From positions 5,208,001 to 5,272,000 of the forward strand of contig OX467090.1 in the NCBI GenBank assembly GCA_950106755.1: 64,000 bases of DNA, written 5' to 3'. Every line of letters begins with the position of its first letter. Position 1 is the stretch's first letter. Positions 34,950-47,983 of the stretch are shown here, piece by piece. The notes below the pieces were generated by a model. It saw only the letters and a program-made list of their open reading frames with translations. It ran no database searches and had not been told where the DNA came from. A program made the position numbers and the translations under genes. This DNA comes from Climacium dendroides (Eukaryota; Streptophyta; Bryopsida; Hypnales; Climaciaceae).

Positions 34950-37547
34950 AGGCAAACATACCCATTCCCACCCCTTGCACCCAATTCTATCCTCATGTAT
35001 CGATGGAGTGCATTCTAAAAAGAAAATGTACACTATTGGTACATAGGGGAGGAATTTTCAAAGTCACCAACAAGGTACACAAGTTGTTGCAACAATATGC
35101 TAGGAAACACTATATAAGTGAGCATAAGGTGGGACCCTTCTAACTACATCATTGACCCAAAACCACCATCATCATCACATTACATACATCTCCAAAATCA
35201 ATATGTACCTATGTGGGAAAAATAATCCTACAACTTCTACCCAAATTGTCATGTCTCTACCCTCCATAACTATTACATACAGTATCCAAATGTCATAGTT
35301 TTGGAACCTCCCTTCACTTGCCAACAAAAAAAGATATGCAAAAATCTATCCCAACTAATGATGGCAACTATTTAAGTAAGCAAAAAGTGGTAGTTTGGGG
35401 GTACCCACTTCATACATGTTGTACCCACGTAGAAGAAATAATCCCATAACCTTTACCCAAACTATCACATTTTTACCCTTCATAACTTTTGTATAAAGTG
35501 GCAGTTTCAAGGTGCACATCCTACATATTGTCATGAAGTGGCAGTTTCAAGGTACCCACATCCTACATATTGTGTGACATATGTACCCATGTAGAAGAAA
35601 CAATCATGGAACTTCTCTCCAAACTATCACTGCTTTCATCCTTCATAGCTTTTGCATGCGATATCCAAATGTGACGTTTTTGCTTTCATCCTTCATAGCT
35701 TTTGCATACAATATCCAAATGCAATGGTTTTGGGTGCGTTGGAACCTCCCTCCACTCACCATCCCCCCAAATATGAAAATTTTGGCCTTTCTACTAACAA
35801 TAACTTAGCGCAGCCAAAGCCAAAAGTGGCAGTTTTGGAGGGTGTCCCCACCTTGCACATTTTATTTGTGACTATTGTTGAGTGTGTGTATGTTGTGCAA
35901 ATGTTGTGGTAAGGTAATCTGCTCTAAAAGTAACCATGTTCTAAGTGCAAACCCTATCTAGGAATGGGTGACATGTTACTTGAAATATCTATTACTGTCA
36001 TTGATGAGTTAGGTAGGTTTTAAATGGTCGCTTTAAGAGCAGGCTACCTTATTTGTTTTCAAGAAAGAAGTCCTGATTTTTTTGTGTGTGTGATGAGTGT
36101 TATGTGAACTGTTGTGGACCCAAGTGATGCCGGTGGGTGAGGAGTGAGGACAGGGTAGGGCAATAATGTGGCGAGTGGGGTCTGGAGTTCGTTTGTCCCA
36201 TAGTTCGATATTTGGCTCTTTTACGACTTGCATGTGTATGTGATTGCAATGGCTAAGAATCTCTCACTTTGTTGTGAGCTTTTTGCTTCTTTTTTTTAAA
36301 CTTTTTTTTGGAGTGTGTGTGGGATTTGATATGGTGGTACAACTGTTCCAACATTTGCATTCCACAATCTTTATAAGAATCAGAGATATTGTTTTAGTTT
36401 GCCATGAATAATTGGATTTTAACCACTGGGGAATGAAGTATTTGTTCAATGTATGTAAGAAATCTGGGGTAGGTTCCTATGAAGTCAATATTTGTCAAAT
36501 GTTCATGAAATTTTAGCACAAGGGTGTGAAGATGTACCCCCCCCCCTTAGTGATAATTTCATTTTTTTTTGTTGATTGGATGCCCTGATTAAAAGTTATG
36601 TTGCCCTAAGCTTTGGGGATAGCCTAAGTAGCTTGGGGTAGCATGGCCCAAATTCTTCTTATAATTTTAAAAGTTGGCAAGTATATAACTTAAATGTTAC
36701 AAGATGCAAATGTAAATTTGTTTTTAAAAACAAATAAAAAAAACATGTGTAGTGTTAAAATCTCACTTTAGGAAGGGTTAAAAAGTTGTTGTCTCTATTA
36801 GTCAAAGTTAGAAAAAAAAAACTTTGTTTTGAACTTCAAACATTATAATCTTTCAATTAGTATATTTAGAGTTTCTAAAAAAAATTGTACACTACTATTT
36901 TGGGGGAAAAAAATCTTTCATTGACCTAAAAAGTGGCAGTTTTCACTATTTCTATTTGAAATGTGTTGTAGTCCTTTAAGGTTTATATTCAAAATAGCAT
37001 TCAAATATTAGACAAGGGTTTGGTTGGATAAATGTATGATTATCTTCAGTGGAAGAAATTGTGACAACAAGTTGTTGTAGTTTGTACTTACTATAATGGA
37101 TACATGGATAGATGTAGGTTAAGTGAACAATTATGTTTTGAATTATGAGGTAGAAGCATGTATTGTGGCTAGATGAAAGAGAATTCCAAAAATAAATAAA
37201 TAGTCTTAACTCCTTAGCTCTTGAATTCGTTCTTGAATTTATGTTTGTTTTTTTACATCTTTACATGTTGGTTTGGATGAATGAAAAGTATTATAGTAAA
37301 AATAAAGTCTTAGAACATCTTTGTTCATTGTTCAAAACTAGAACGTTAGAGCTCCTAGGGTTAATGTCTTTATCCCTAAATGAACTTGAAGAAGTCCAAA
37401 TTTTCTTCTAAAGTGGATTTAGGTTATAAAGTGTAACATAGTGATTAATGGTGATTTTTTAAATAAAAGGTTGTAAACTATAACCTATACATCATATTCA
37501 ATTGGATTACCATTACACTAACTAATATTTGTTAGTAAAATTTAACT
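34950..37547. other. AT-rich DNA with short local duplications
   Basis: 'aagtggcagtttcaaggt' followed by 'cacatcctacatattgt' occurs twice at about 35497-35575. 'tgctttcatccttcatagcttttgcat' occurs twice at about 35631-35706. Words like 'tacccacgtagaagaaa' recur across 35180-35610, so this is an old, diverged repeat. No gene is recognised. Confidence 0.45.
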
Positions 37548-38652
37548 TTAACAACCCCCTACAATTCTAAGGCCTTTTTACATCAAATTTCACTCGAAAT
37601 TGACAATTCTATTGCAAAGTGCAAAAAGTATTTGAAATCATTTTTCCTGCATATTTTACAAAATGATCTTGTTCTATATTAGTACAAAAATGTCTAGAAA
37701 TTGTTTTAAAAACTTTCACTCCAAGGATTGCAAAATATTTGCATTTTAAATGAAGAAAACCAATGTTTTGGCACCTTGCTTGCCTAGATTTTAAGGCTTT
37801 GAATCTTCTTAGCTTATACTTTTTGCAGTATTTATGTTGAAATTAAATTTTTTATGTTGAAGAATTGAGTTGAAATTCTAAGAATTCAATTAAGAAAACA
37901 TACACTAGATTTTCATTCTTTCAAAAATTATTGAGTAGAAGTAGGTTCAAGATTGAATAAAAAAAACTATTCTTTAATAGCTCTAAGATGGAATTGAAAC
38001 AAAGTAATTCCAATAGTGAAATTGTTCTAGCAACTAATTTAATCCTGTCAAACAATTTTTTCTAATTTTGTTTTGAAAATTTCATTCAAAAATAAATCCT
38101 ATAAGTTATTTTTTTCAACAAAATGTTTAGATTTCTTGAAAAACAAGATTGTCCATAACTTTCTCATCACTAATCCAAATAGAATTCATGAATCAAATCC
38201 TTATATCATTAGAAGAAACCCGTTTTAAAGTTGACGTATTTTTTTGGACATCATGTTACATTAAACATCACTATTGACATAAAAAGATAAATCATGATGT
38301 TCAATGTAACATGATGTCCAAAAAAATATGTCAACTTTGACACAGGTTTCTTCTAGGTTATGTAGACAAGAGTATTTTATATGAGAAATAAAATTTTGAA
38401 AATTTCAATTGACTTTTTGTGATTTTTTTGGGTGCTACCCAAACAAACTTCATGTAGGACTTATAGTGGCAAAAAAATTTATTTGGGACAATAATTGAAA
38501 TAAAAAGTTTATTTCCTAAAATTTGATGTATTTTCCTATCTCAAAAAAAATTCAAAAAATCTTGATGAGAATTGAGACTACTAAGAGCCTACCCAAAACA
38601 TTTTTTTTCCAAAAGGAATAATGGCAAGGACTTTAGCAATTTAAGAGGTTAA
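37548..38652 (-). mobile_element. TTAA-family transposon in reverse orientation, carrying a foldback insertion
   Basis: Read on the minus strand it begins TTAACCTCTTAAATTGCTAA and shares the landmarks of the 10239-11205 element in the same order, for example (plus strand) 'attgtccataactttctcatcac' near 38148, 'tagaagtaggttcaag' near 37937 and 'aattgagttgaaattc' near 37863. The other border reads TTAACAACCCCC and is degraded. A 144-bp palindrome at 38211-38354 interrupts it between conserved blocks. Confidence 0.65.
38211..38354. repeat. Foldback MITE nested in a TTAA-family element
   Basis: The left arm AGAAGAAACCCGTTTTAAAG and the right arm ending GGTTTCTTCT are inverted copies. The long inner pairing TTTTTTTGGACATCATGTTA with TAACATGATGTCCAAAAAAA is perfect. 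The host element's sequence stops and resumes on either side, so this is a later insertion. It is non-coding. Confidence 0.85.
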
Positions 38653-39686
38653 ATAAATTGAAACAATAGTGGTTTTCATCAATTTCACTTTCAAACAAGG
38701 TAGAAAATAATGTGACACCCAAAGTAGAGACCTTTTATCCTCCAAAAGAATAGATGTTCAAAATTTTGAATAATGAAGGAATTTAATTTAAAACGCAACT
38801 TAGAAAACAAACATGTTTTATACATGTAGAATCTTTTATTAGTGCTTTTACATTTTTATGGTATCAATTTTCACAACTTTCCTTTGTAGTTCACAAATAC
38901 TTATATCCTCAAATGCTAAGATTTTTAATTCGAAAAATCACCCTTCCAAAGACGACTTCAAAAAAAAGTAAATGAATATTTTAAAATTTTAACATAATTA
39001 AAATTTAACATTTTGAACTAGAAAAACATCTTGAAAATTATAAATATTCAATCTATTGTCAATTTTAGAAGGATTTTTTAATTATTGGTTTCAAATTTTA
39101 TTGAAAAATTGTGGTTTGTATGACAACTAATCTAACCATATGGATATGATCAATCTATGTATCATATTCTATAAAAATTACTGCCATTTTTTGCAACACA
39201 ATCCTTATATAGTAAATATATTAATTAAGGACTTTTTCAAATCTCATAGTTGTATCACCATAAATCTAATTGATTCTTTTTTGATCTAAATATAGTTCAA
39301 ATATATTTGTACTAATTATAAATTCTATTTAAACCCAAAGGATCTATTTATGATATTAAAATATGATAAACATAGGATATTTTAAAGTGCTTAAGAGAAG
39401 TCATTTTAAAACCTATAAAGTCCAAAATTCATGCAAAACCCCCAAATTTCCAATTTAATAAATATAGTGTTAGCTCTCCTATGCTTCAAAATGTTGTCAT
39501 GATAGTGTTCATCAACTTTGGAATCTGCCCAACTTGTTCATAAGTGTAGTCATTATATTTGGAGTGTTTTCAAGATCCAAATTCATGTGTCAATTCTAAA
39601 GTTGTAACAACACTTTCATGTGATTTGTTAATCTTTTGAGGACTAGAGTAAACTAGCCATTCATCACACACATCCAAGAAACTCAC
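38653..39686. other. AT-rich DNA without recognised gene
   Basis: Very A/T-rich up to the Harbinger border. No coding or structured feature is recognised. Confidence 0.45.
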
Positions 39687-40222
39687 TAAGGGTCGCTGCA
39701 CACCTGCGCGATTGGCCAAGTGATTCGGATTGTACACAGTTGATATTAGATTTTGCATTTACACTTGTGATAGCTATAGTACCCGACCCTATATGGCAAT
39801 CTGATGTGGCGTTCCCGAACCGACGTGTATGGCATCGTGAATACTAGTTAATGAACCTTCTATTGCAATTAACGAGAAATTTACTTACATGCGGTGGTTG
39901 ATTAAAAAGTATAGATTTAGTCAAAAATCAACTGATAACGTAGATTTAAGGAAAAAAACGCGGGGTTTGTAAAATTGACAGCATCACCCCGCCTTAAGTC
40001 TCCTCGTCGCAGCAGCTTCAGTCCGCTGCTTTCTTGTTTGTGTATTGCGCAAGATTTTTTAGTGCGTTCATTGGAGTAATTGCATTGTGATTTGAGCAAT
40101 TGGTAGTACATTTGCGAGTATGTTCTGAGTCTCAACGACTACAAATTTGACAAAATTCTTGGAGTTAGCAGTGATTTGGTGTTGTAATTGAATCGTTGTT
40201 TTTTGTTTCAAATTCTCAGAAG

Positions 40223-42367
40223 ATGGTAGAAACCGGTAGCGAGGATTCACACAGCAATGGAGATCTTCCTGCTTACGCAACAAATTCAACAAATTCAATT
40301 CATAGCACTGAAAGTAAGTACTCAATTTCATCTCTACTTGTTATTTATGGCAATATATAATGAAATTCAAGTACACAGAGAGAGTTCTATTGTTATTCAT
40401 ATGCTAGAGGCACTATTTAAACAAATTTCATATGCTATTCTATCATGTACTTAGTCTCTTCTAATTTGGGTTGAACGCTCCATTACTACTTTTAAATTTT
40501 GAGTGATGCTATTTAGCTTCTACTGGCCTTGGTATAATGACAATGGAAATCATACCTCATTGTTGGGAATGCCAAATGATCAGAATCACTGAAACTTCAA
40601 TCCTTCAAGATAGTTGAGAATAGTGTTGGCTGCTGCAATTGGGACAATAAAAGTCTGATGCCTTGCACAGTAACTTTATAATTCTGCCCATCTTTCTGTA
40701 ATAAGAACTAGCATTTGTCTTAGAATTTGCGTAATAATCAAGAGGGGAGGTCGGCCACATACTAGTTAGTATTTATCATAACTTACGTGCTTGAATTTTT
40801 TAATATGAGTATGTTGTACGTAAGAGGAAGAGAATTGCTCACTGTTCATCTTGGATGACAGTATTCTAGAAAAGCACACTTGATACTTTGGTTCAAAGTT
40901 TGATTCATGGAAGAATTCAAAAAAGGGATCATCTAAGCATCCATCGATCCATTGAACCAATTCATGAGGCAAATGAGAAGAGCTAGTTTCAATAATTTAA
41001 AGAAACTCATAGTTTTGTTATAGATACTTACCTTGACATTGATGATTCAACTTGCAGGTGCGCCTGGCCAGCCGATCTGTGTAACTAGTCAGAGGGGGAA
41101 AAGGAAGATGGGAACCATGGCCTCTACACCATGTGCACCTCGTCCACCTAAGCGACCTCGCAAGGAACGTCAACCAAATTGGACTCAAGTAGAGATCTCT
41201 GCACTCATCCGTGCAAAGCGTGAGAAGTTCTTTGACGAATTGGACAATGTTCATGAACCTAATCTCATGCGGCGGGAGAATACACAATGGAGATCGATTG
41301 CTGATAGGGTGATGGAAATATGCGGCCAATTGGCAGAGTGTTTTCGAGATTCTGGAGCATGCAAAGATAAGTGGGCTACACTCCTGGTAGACTACAAAAA
41401 AATACACGATTATCATAATGGCACTGGTATAAATGAGGACTACTGGTCAATGAACTCACCTAAACGTGCAACGAAGCATCTTCCTCGCAACTTCCTAAAA
41501 GAGAATTACGATGATATAGATGATTGGTTCCGCATTCGCCCGATCATGAACCCTCCGCATTCTCGTGATCTCAGCCAGCCTGGAGATGCTGTCTACAACT
41601 GTGCTACAGTATTACATCGTTACAATGTACCGAATGAGGAGAGCAACGATGCAGATCCTATGACTGGTGGAGGCATTAGTCTCGGCCTTGGAGCCTCGAC
41701 AAAAGTACCGGTAGTAATTCTTGCTCGTATATCTACCCCCACTAGTAGCATCCCTGGAGCAGCACCTACTCGTGTATCTACTCCCGCTTGCAGCAACCCT
41801 GGAGCAGTACCTGCAAATGCTCTCGAGGTCTTGTCATCTTCCGAAGCCTCTTTTCAGGAACTAACTCGAAAGTTTGGCAACACAGGTCATAGGCGGAAAT
41901 CTCTTTCAGGGTACACAAAAATTGCAGAAGTAACACAGACATCTAGTGACAAGCTTGTAAGCACACTGGAGAAATTAAACGAATGAGATACTCAATTGCA
42001 ATGGAAGATATTTCAAGAACAACTCAACTACAACAAAGAACAAGACTTGATTGCCCAAGAGAATGTACGTTTGACTCATGCCAATCAAGGTTCTCTTGTA
42101 CAAGCAATCACTGGCCTCACAAGTGTTCTAAGCCTTGGTTTGCGACCTCCAATGTATCCTCGAGCAGCATTTGGGGCTCCATCGGCTCACCAAATGTATG
42201 GAGGTCGAGCTCCTAATTGCCCTCCAAATGGAAGTCAAGCTCCAAATTACCCCTCAACAGAAGGTCAAACTTGGAATTATGCTCCTAATTACCTCCCTGA
42301 TGGTAATGTAACAAATCAATCTTCTACACCTCCTATTGAAGATGACGATGCTCCAATGTTCAACTGA
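40223..42367 (+). CDS. Harbinger ORF1, trihelix/Myb-SANT-like DNA-binding protein, with in-frame TGA
   Basis: ORF1 proteins of this superfamily bind DNA, and characterised members assist nuclear import and targeting of the transposase. Two exons: 40223-40313 and 41058 onward, joined in phase 1 across a GTAAGTA donor and TTGCAG acceptor. After a basic stretch (KRPRKERQ) comes a trihelix-like domain at about residues 60-170: NWTQVEISALIRAKREKFF, then WRSIADRVM and ACKDKWATLLVDYKKI. A TGA at 41984-41986, after about 339 residues, ends the frame. The same frame then stays open to 42367 for 126 more codons with a plausible glutamine-rich amphipathic helix (QWKIFQEQLNYNKEQDL) and a Pro/Asn/Tyr-rich tail. 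I therefore read the TGA as a recent nonsense change or, less likely, a readthrough site. If 339 residues is the natural length, the downstream frame is chance, which its composition argues against. Confidence 0.8.
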
Positions 42368-42498
42368 GACACTTGTGGATTCACCTGTATGATGACAACA
42401 ATCATTTACATGCAGATAAACATAAAGTGTAGTATTTGCTTTGTTGCTAGAATTAAAAAAGAATTGAAAAGGTGTAGGTAATGTGTACTTACTTTTCA

Positions 42499-43749
42499 TC
42501 AAAGAATGTTACGTTGCCTGCCCAGATACAGTCCCAATTCTCGCCGCATTTCTTGGGCCTCTGGAATTTGAAGGTTGTCTTCTTGTGGTGGCGGTAAGTC
42601 CAAATCTTCAGTATCATTGTCATTGGTTAAACCCTCAATCTGCAATCGTTCCATAAGTAGCTCTACCTCCTGAGGATCTTGACCGAGGAGCATGTTGTGA
42701 AGGTAGCAACAGGCCATCACAACATCTGGTAGAAATGTCACATGAAGCTCAGATTTTTTCATTAACTCCCGAAAACTTTGTTTAAGTATTCCAAAGGAAT
42801 TTTCAACAACACTCCTTCCTCGCTTGTGCTTTCTGTTGTAAACTTCCTCTAGCACGGTCAACCTCCCTTCTCTGTGCGGTATCATAAGCCAGGGAAGAAG
42901 GGGATATCCTTTATCTCCGAGGAGATAAGGAGAAAATCCTTCATGACGAATTGGAGGACCATTGATGAGATTTCCATCTCTGGCTTTCCTGTAAAGGCCA
43001 GACCTCCTCAAAACTCTGACATCGTTCATGCTCCCTGGTAGTCCCACATAGACATCGAGAAATTTCTTTTGTCTATTGACAACTGCTTGACAAACCATGC
43101 TATATCCATTTGTCTTGAAGTAAAAATAATCCTCTGAAAAGTGGCTTGGCTTTGAGATACTAAAATGGGTCCCATCAATAGCGCCTATGATTCCTGGCAA
43201 CCCACACCATTCTTGAAACTCTCCCATATTGACTTGTGCTTGAGTATGATCTGGCCATTTGATTTCATTTCTGAAGCATTCGTTAATAGCAGCCACAACT
43301 TCTCGCAAAAGTTTCGACACGGTGGATAATCCTATAGCGAAATTTTCTGACACTATCAATAGTGGAGCTCCTTGAACGAGCTTGTAGATTGCAACTGCTA
43401 CTCGAACACAAACAGGAATTGCTTGGCGAAACTTAGTATCTTGTTTTTCAATGTAGGGCTGCAGAATGCGTGCCAAGTTGAAGACTGCTTGCTTTGTCAT
43501 TCTGAAATTGTCTATCCATCGCTCGTCATCATACACGGTGAGTAGAAAAATCGAGAACCAGACCTTGGAACATGGTTTTACCCACCACCCTAAGTCCTTG
43601 TCCAACAAAATCTCGGCATTACTAATACGGAAATTATGTAGTACAGACGAGATGATATAGTCCATTTCATTCAAGGTGCTATGCACACGATGGAAAGGTT
43701 GAATCCATGTTGCATCTTCATCTCTTTCCGTCTCTTCAGATGTGGCCAT
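42499..43749 (-). CDS. PIF/Harbinger transposase (DDE superfamily endonuclease)
   Basis: Catalyses excision and integration of the surrounding element. The open frame extends up to 43899 (466 aa). I prefer the start at 43749 (MATSEE, 416 aa), because the first 50 residues look non-conserved and the context there is AACATGGC. Numbering from the longer frame: a helix-turn-helix-like segment at about 165-205 (IYKLVQGAPLLIVSENFAIG), the first catalytic Asp242 in GAIDGTHF, a conserved Asp293 in GSMNDVRVL, Asp329 in GDKGYPLLPW, and Glu366 in SVVENSFGILK. All acidic motif positions of the family are present and there is no frameshift or stop. It runs convergent with ORF1, with 131 bp between stop codons. 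A 5' untranslated intron between 43750 and the right end is possible. Confidence 0.93.
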   Translation of the reverse strand: MATSEETERDEDATWIQPFHRVHSTLNEMDYIISSVLHNFRISNAEILLDKDLGWWVKPCSKVWFSIFLLTVYDDERWIDNFRMTKQAVFNLARILQPYIEKQDTKFRQAIPVCVRVAVAIYKLVQGAPLLIVSENFAIGLSTVSKLLREVVAAINECFRNEIKWPDHTQAQVNMGEFQEWCGLPGIIGAIDGTHFSISKPSHFSEDYFYFKTNGYSMVCQAVVNRQKKFLDVYVGLPGSMNDVRVLRRSGLYRKARDGNLINGPPIRHEGFSPYLLGDKGYPLLPWLMIPHREGRLTVLEEVYNRKHKRGRSVVENSFGILKQSFRELMKKSELHVTFLPDVVMACCYLHNMLLGQDPQEVELLMERLQIEGLTNDNDTEDLDLPPPQEDNLQIPEAQEMRRELGLYLGRQRNIL

Positions 43750-44529
43750 GTTACTATGAATGTTTTGAAGTAGCAGAATTAGAGCTGTGAGGAACCCTAC
43801 AACCTCCGCAGGCTCAGAAAACAACATTCTGAAAGATGTAAAGTAAACCAAGAATTCACCGGGAGGGCCACTTTCACTCCACCTACCCACATACATCACA
43901 AGGCATAATTATTAGCAACTCAACTAGAAAATTAGCAAATTCAAAAAGAAACAAACTAAAGAACTCAACCTCCAACACAAACTCAACTGCACAAATTAAT
44001 GTACAATAGGGAAAGGTTTGTCGCATGGTTTACTTGAAGAAAATTACTTCAGCCCAATTCAAATCAACAACGGCTCTTCCTAAACTAAGACACAATCAGC
44101 TCAACAACATCACAAGAATGCTCAAGAATGCCGAACAAAAAAAGCGCACAATATTCAAACCCTTGCAACTCGTACTGCAATTTCCAAAACGAATCACAAG
44201 AAATTTGGGCGCCTAGGAATTTGAATTCAAAATCGGCGAGCACAGTTGCGAGCTTAGAAGAAGAGAGAAGTAACTTAGTGTGAAATTGGCGCTCTAATGT
44301 GAACACGTCAATACGCATACGGTGATAGATAACCAAAAAACCCTAAACTACGCTCTGGTGTGAAGAGTAGAAAACGTAACCCTACCTTGGCAAAACCCAC
44401 AAACCTTCGTGAATTTGGAAAAACCAGTTCCAATATGTGCCGTGTAAACAAGACAAGATATTTTGAGAACTTGCGATGTTAGACTGTATCACTGTTGCGA
44501 TAAGTGAGCCTGGTGTGCAGTGACCCTAA

Positions 44530-47337
44530 CTTCACAATTTGACTATCAATTCAATTGTGATGGAAACAAAATTTTCTATCACCACCCAATGATTGCACAC
44601 ACCAAACTTCAAAACATACAAGTCTCTATATTTATATGGAGAAGGATTTGAATTTTGCCTATGTGGCAATTGGCAAGTTTACTGTAGGCATTTAAATTTT
44701 TAAGTAATAGATGAATGCAAATGGCACATCCTAAGCACACAAAAATGTTCCCAATGCTTTTGATTGTATGGTGGCATTTGACAATTTTCATCAATTTTTT
44801 TTTCAAAGTAAACATTTCAAGATCTCATACTTTGAGCATGATACATACCTCCAACTTTTAATGGTTATTCTATAAAGACCTAAGGGTTTTGGGATAAAAA
44901 AAACAAGTGTTAAAAAAATATAAGTTCCAATAATTATTTTGGAGCTTGCATCAAAGGAGACAATGTTAAGCATAAAGAAGGAAATATTTGTCCTTTGAAG
45001 ATTTCAAAATGTTTATAGATTTATTCAAATCAATTTTGAAGATTTAATTTCAGATATTACCAAAAATACAATCAAATTTTATGGCATTTGAAAAATTCTA
45101 TGAATGGTCAAAAGTGTAATTTCAATTGATTTGTGAAAAAACTTAATGATGAGAATATAACATATTCTTCAAATAATAAACTTTTCAACACTAAGCATAT
45201 ATAATATACTATGTACACTTCTCCTGACAATTTTTTATTTAGCAATTAGCAATCTTACTTACAATTGATAAATAGAAATGAGCGCAATCTAGTTTGTATT
45301 AAATAAATTAAAAATTGAAAAAAAATCTACTTGAAGTGTTTTCTAAAATTGGACAACAATTACAAAATAGCTGATTTGACACTTAAGAGTTAAAACTATA
45401 AGCATGTGTATGAAAAGCAAGTTCAAAGATATTTAAAATAACATTGTAATCACATCATTTTTATATACAATACGGTTTGAAAATTTTTAGCAAAAAAATA
45501 AGTTTCATTTTAGCAAAGCATTACTACTCAAATCACATAAATATAATGTACATTAAAATGATTTAGCAACCATTTTCATTTCAATGGTATTTCGACTTTT
45601 ATACAATGGTTTAAAAAAAATTGGAATATATTCTAGGATAAAGCAAGAACAAATGGCAAAAAGGCAAATGTCAATTTTTGTTAATTATAATAAAAATGAG
45701 ATGCTATGAGCAAAACATTGTTTTTTTTATGAATTTCCAAAGGAAGTCCTAGAGACCAAAGGAGCAATAGAAAGGCAAGACTAAACTGTATATGAAGGAC
45801 CTACAAACGGGTTTCTTGAAGTCAGAATGACTTTTCAAAATCTGCCTAAACTACTATTTTTTTCAATCGAGACTTTGTAATAATGCTCAAAGATAAAATA
45901 TGAAAAGAATTTTAAAAGAAGTAATTTAGTGAAAAAGTTTGACAAACCCTTTTTTTGCAAATGCATAGATTTGTAAGGATTCACCTCCAATGCATTCAAG
46001 TTTTTATGTATAGGCAATAAAAATACTAATCATCAAACATAACTAATATATTAAAGTATGCTTAACAACACTAAAAGTTGTACACTTGTAATATAATTGT
46101 GATTAAAAAGTGAAAAATATTCAATTATCACAATCAATTATTAATTAACAAAAGTGCTCACAAAAGTGTGGTTTGAAATACCTTTGTAAGGTTGGAGATG
46201 CAATATTTTCAGTAACCACGGAACATGTATTTGCATTGCAAGTTCTAAAAAATTCACTAGATTGTTGGTTGCATTGGGTACATGACAAGCTGTTATTATT
46301 TTTTTATCAAATGCAATTTGACCTTGAAAAACAATCTTGATTTTTATTTCATACCACGTATATAATTACGCATCATAATTATATCTATTATCCATATAGA
46401 TTTAGAAAATAAAAGGCATGATCTTAGTATTAGGGGCCTCGGATCTAGACCTGGGATCTATTGATTGCACTTGCTATTTGGGAAGTTCAGAGTCTTTGGC
46501 AGTCTATTTTGGAACACTATGATAGACTTCTAAAGGTTTTTTTAGAAAACTTCAAACTATAAAATGGGGCCAGTTTTCTTGTGGAGTTTTCTTTTGCTAC
46601 ATGTCGTACATTCATATAAGACTAATTTTTCAAGGATTACTGCCACCCCACAGAGCACCTTGAAATTTCATGAAGAAAAAGGCTTTTTTATATCCCTACT
46701 AAAAAAACTATGAGAATTGTGAGATGGAAGAAGTTTTTTTGGAACTAATCATGAAAACCTAATTTCTCTCAAGTCTCTCCCAAAGTCTCTCTATGTTGGT
46801 TGTCTCACTAATTGCTTTTTTATAACTTACTACCTATCTTTCTGTAAAGGGCCCATGATTTGGATCCCAAGGACCCTGAATACAAGGACTGTGCCAAATA
46901 AAAAAATCAAATCTAAAGAAATAAAATACAATTGCAAGCTTAGTAGATCATGACCTAGAATACCAAGAAGAAGAAGCTACTAATGATGTTTTCAATCAAA
47001 AAAATTAATAATATCATCTTAAATCTTGTTGATGCTTGTATGTTTGTTATGTTTATTGTGTGAAAATTTCAAAGAAAAATAAAATAAAATCTCTACTCAC
47101 ATGTACCTACCTCCAAAAGTTATTTTTATGGAGTTATAAATTCAACATTTTGGGTGGAAAAGGTTTGTGGTAAAAGTTAAGGATTGAATTCTACATAGTA
47201 AGTTCATGCATTGATTGTGTTTACACAAATTATTTCATTCAATAGCAATGTTTATAGAAGGCATTCATGAGAGCTTCTTAGACAAGGCCAATAAACAAGA
47301 AAACAAAAAAAGTGAAAAACAAAATGAACAACCTAAT
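44530..47337. other. AT-rich DNA with one repeat shared downstream
   Basis: No gene is recognised. The part at about 46560-46870 ('agagcaccttgaaatttc.tgaagaaaa', 'atgaaaacctaatt', 'tgtaaagggcccatg') is related to two blocks at 55770-55930 and 56695-56810, which suggests a dispersed repeat that is split in the second location. Confidence 0.45.
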
Positions 47338-47983
47338 TTAATCCCTAAATGTCCAAAGCACCAAATTTTAGTGTTGACAATACTTTGAAATTAAATAGGA
47401 TCCAACTAAGTTGCTAAATTTAGAAGTTTATATTTTTGAAAAATTCTTCTTAAAGTCTAGTTTTAGCATCAAAAATATGATTTTGAAAATGAATGATTAT
47501 AATTTTTCTATTCAAAATTTTGTGCAAGGGTGTCCATTGCAATTTTGACTTTCCATAGTGTTGAGGGATCTTGAAAATGAACCTCAAAATACATTGGATC
47601 TTGGAGAAAAAATCACAATAGAAATTCATTTAAAAAAATTGTAGAATAGATTTTGAGAAGCTATAAATTGATTGGGGTTATGCATGTTAGGCCCTTTAAC
47701 TTCATATTTTTTTGGTGACTGACATTTTAAATTTGACATGCAAAAAAAGAACTGAAAGATTTTCAAAGTTTTGACACTTTCATGATCAAACACTATAATC
47801 TTTCAATCCTTAAATGATATTGTTGTGTTTTCTTTTCCCATATGATCTCTAACACATCTAGCTTGAATTTGTAAGGTTACAATTAAAAAAAAGTTGACCC
47901 AACTTATCAAAATGTTGACTTTTTGTCCAATTTAGAACAAATTCCAAGAGGCTCAAAACAGGCCTTGGGCATTTAGGGGTTAA
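47338..47983 (+). mobile_element. TTAA-family element, 646-bp copy
   Basis: It begins TTAATCCCTAAATGTCC and ends GGGCATTTAGGGGTTAA, a good inverted pair with TTAA at both borders. The right end (CCTTGGGCATTTAGGGG) parallels CCTTGGTCCTTTAGGGG of the 10239 element. The interior is non-coding and more diverged. Confidence 0.65.

Larger units (their letters stand above)
39690..44526. mobile_element. Full-length PIF/Harbinger DNA transposon
   Basis: Terminal inverted repeats GGGTCGCTGCACACC (39690-39704) and, reverse-complemented, GGGTCACTGCACACC (44512-44526) match at 14 of 15 positions. The element is flanked by a TAA duplication at 39687-39689 and 44527-44529, the usual 3-bp PIF/Harbinger target. 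Inside the 4837 bp are two convergent genes, a trihelix-like ORF1 on the plus strand and a DDE transposase on the minus strand. This is the standard two-gene plan of the superfamily. The transposase frame is intact but ORF1 has one in-frame stop, so the copy is near-intact and probably young. Confidence 0.95.
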
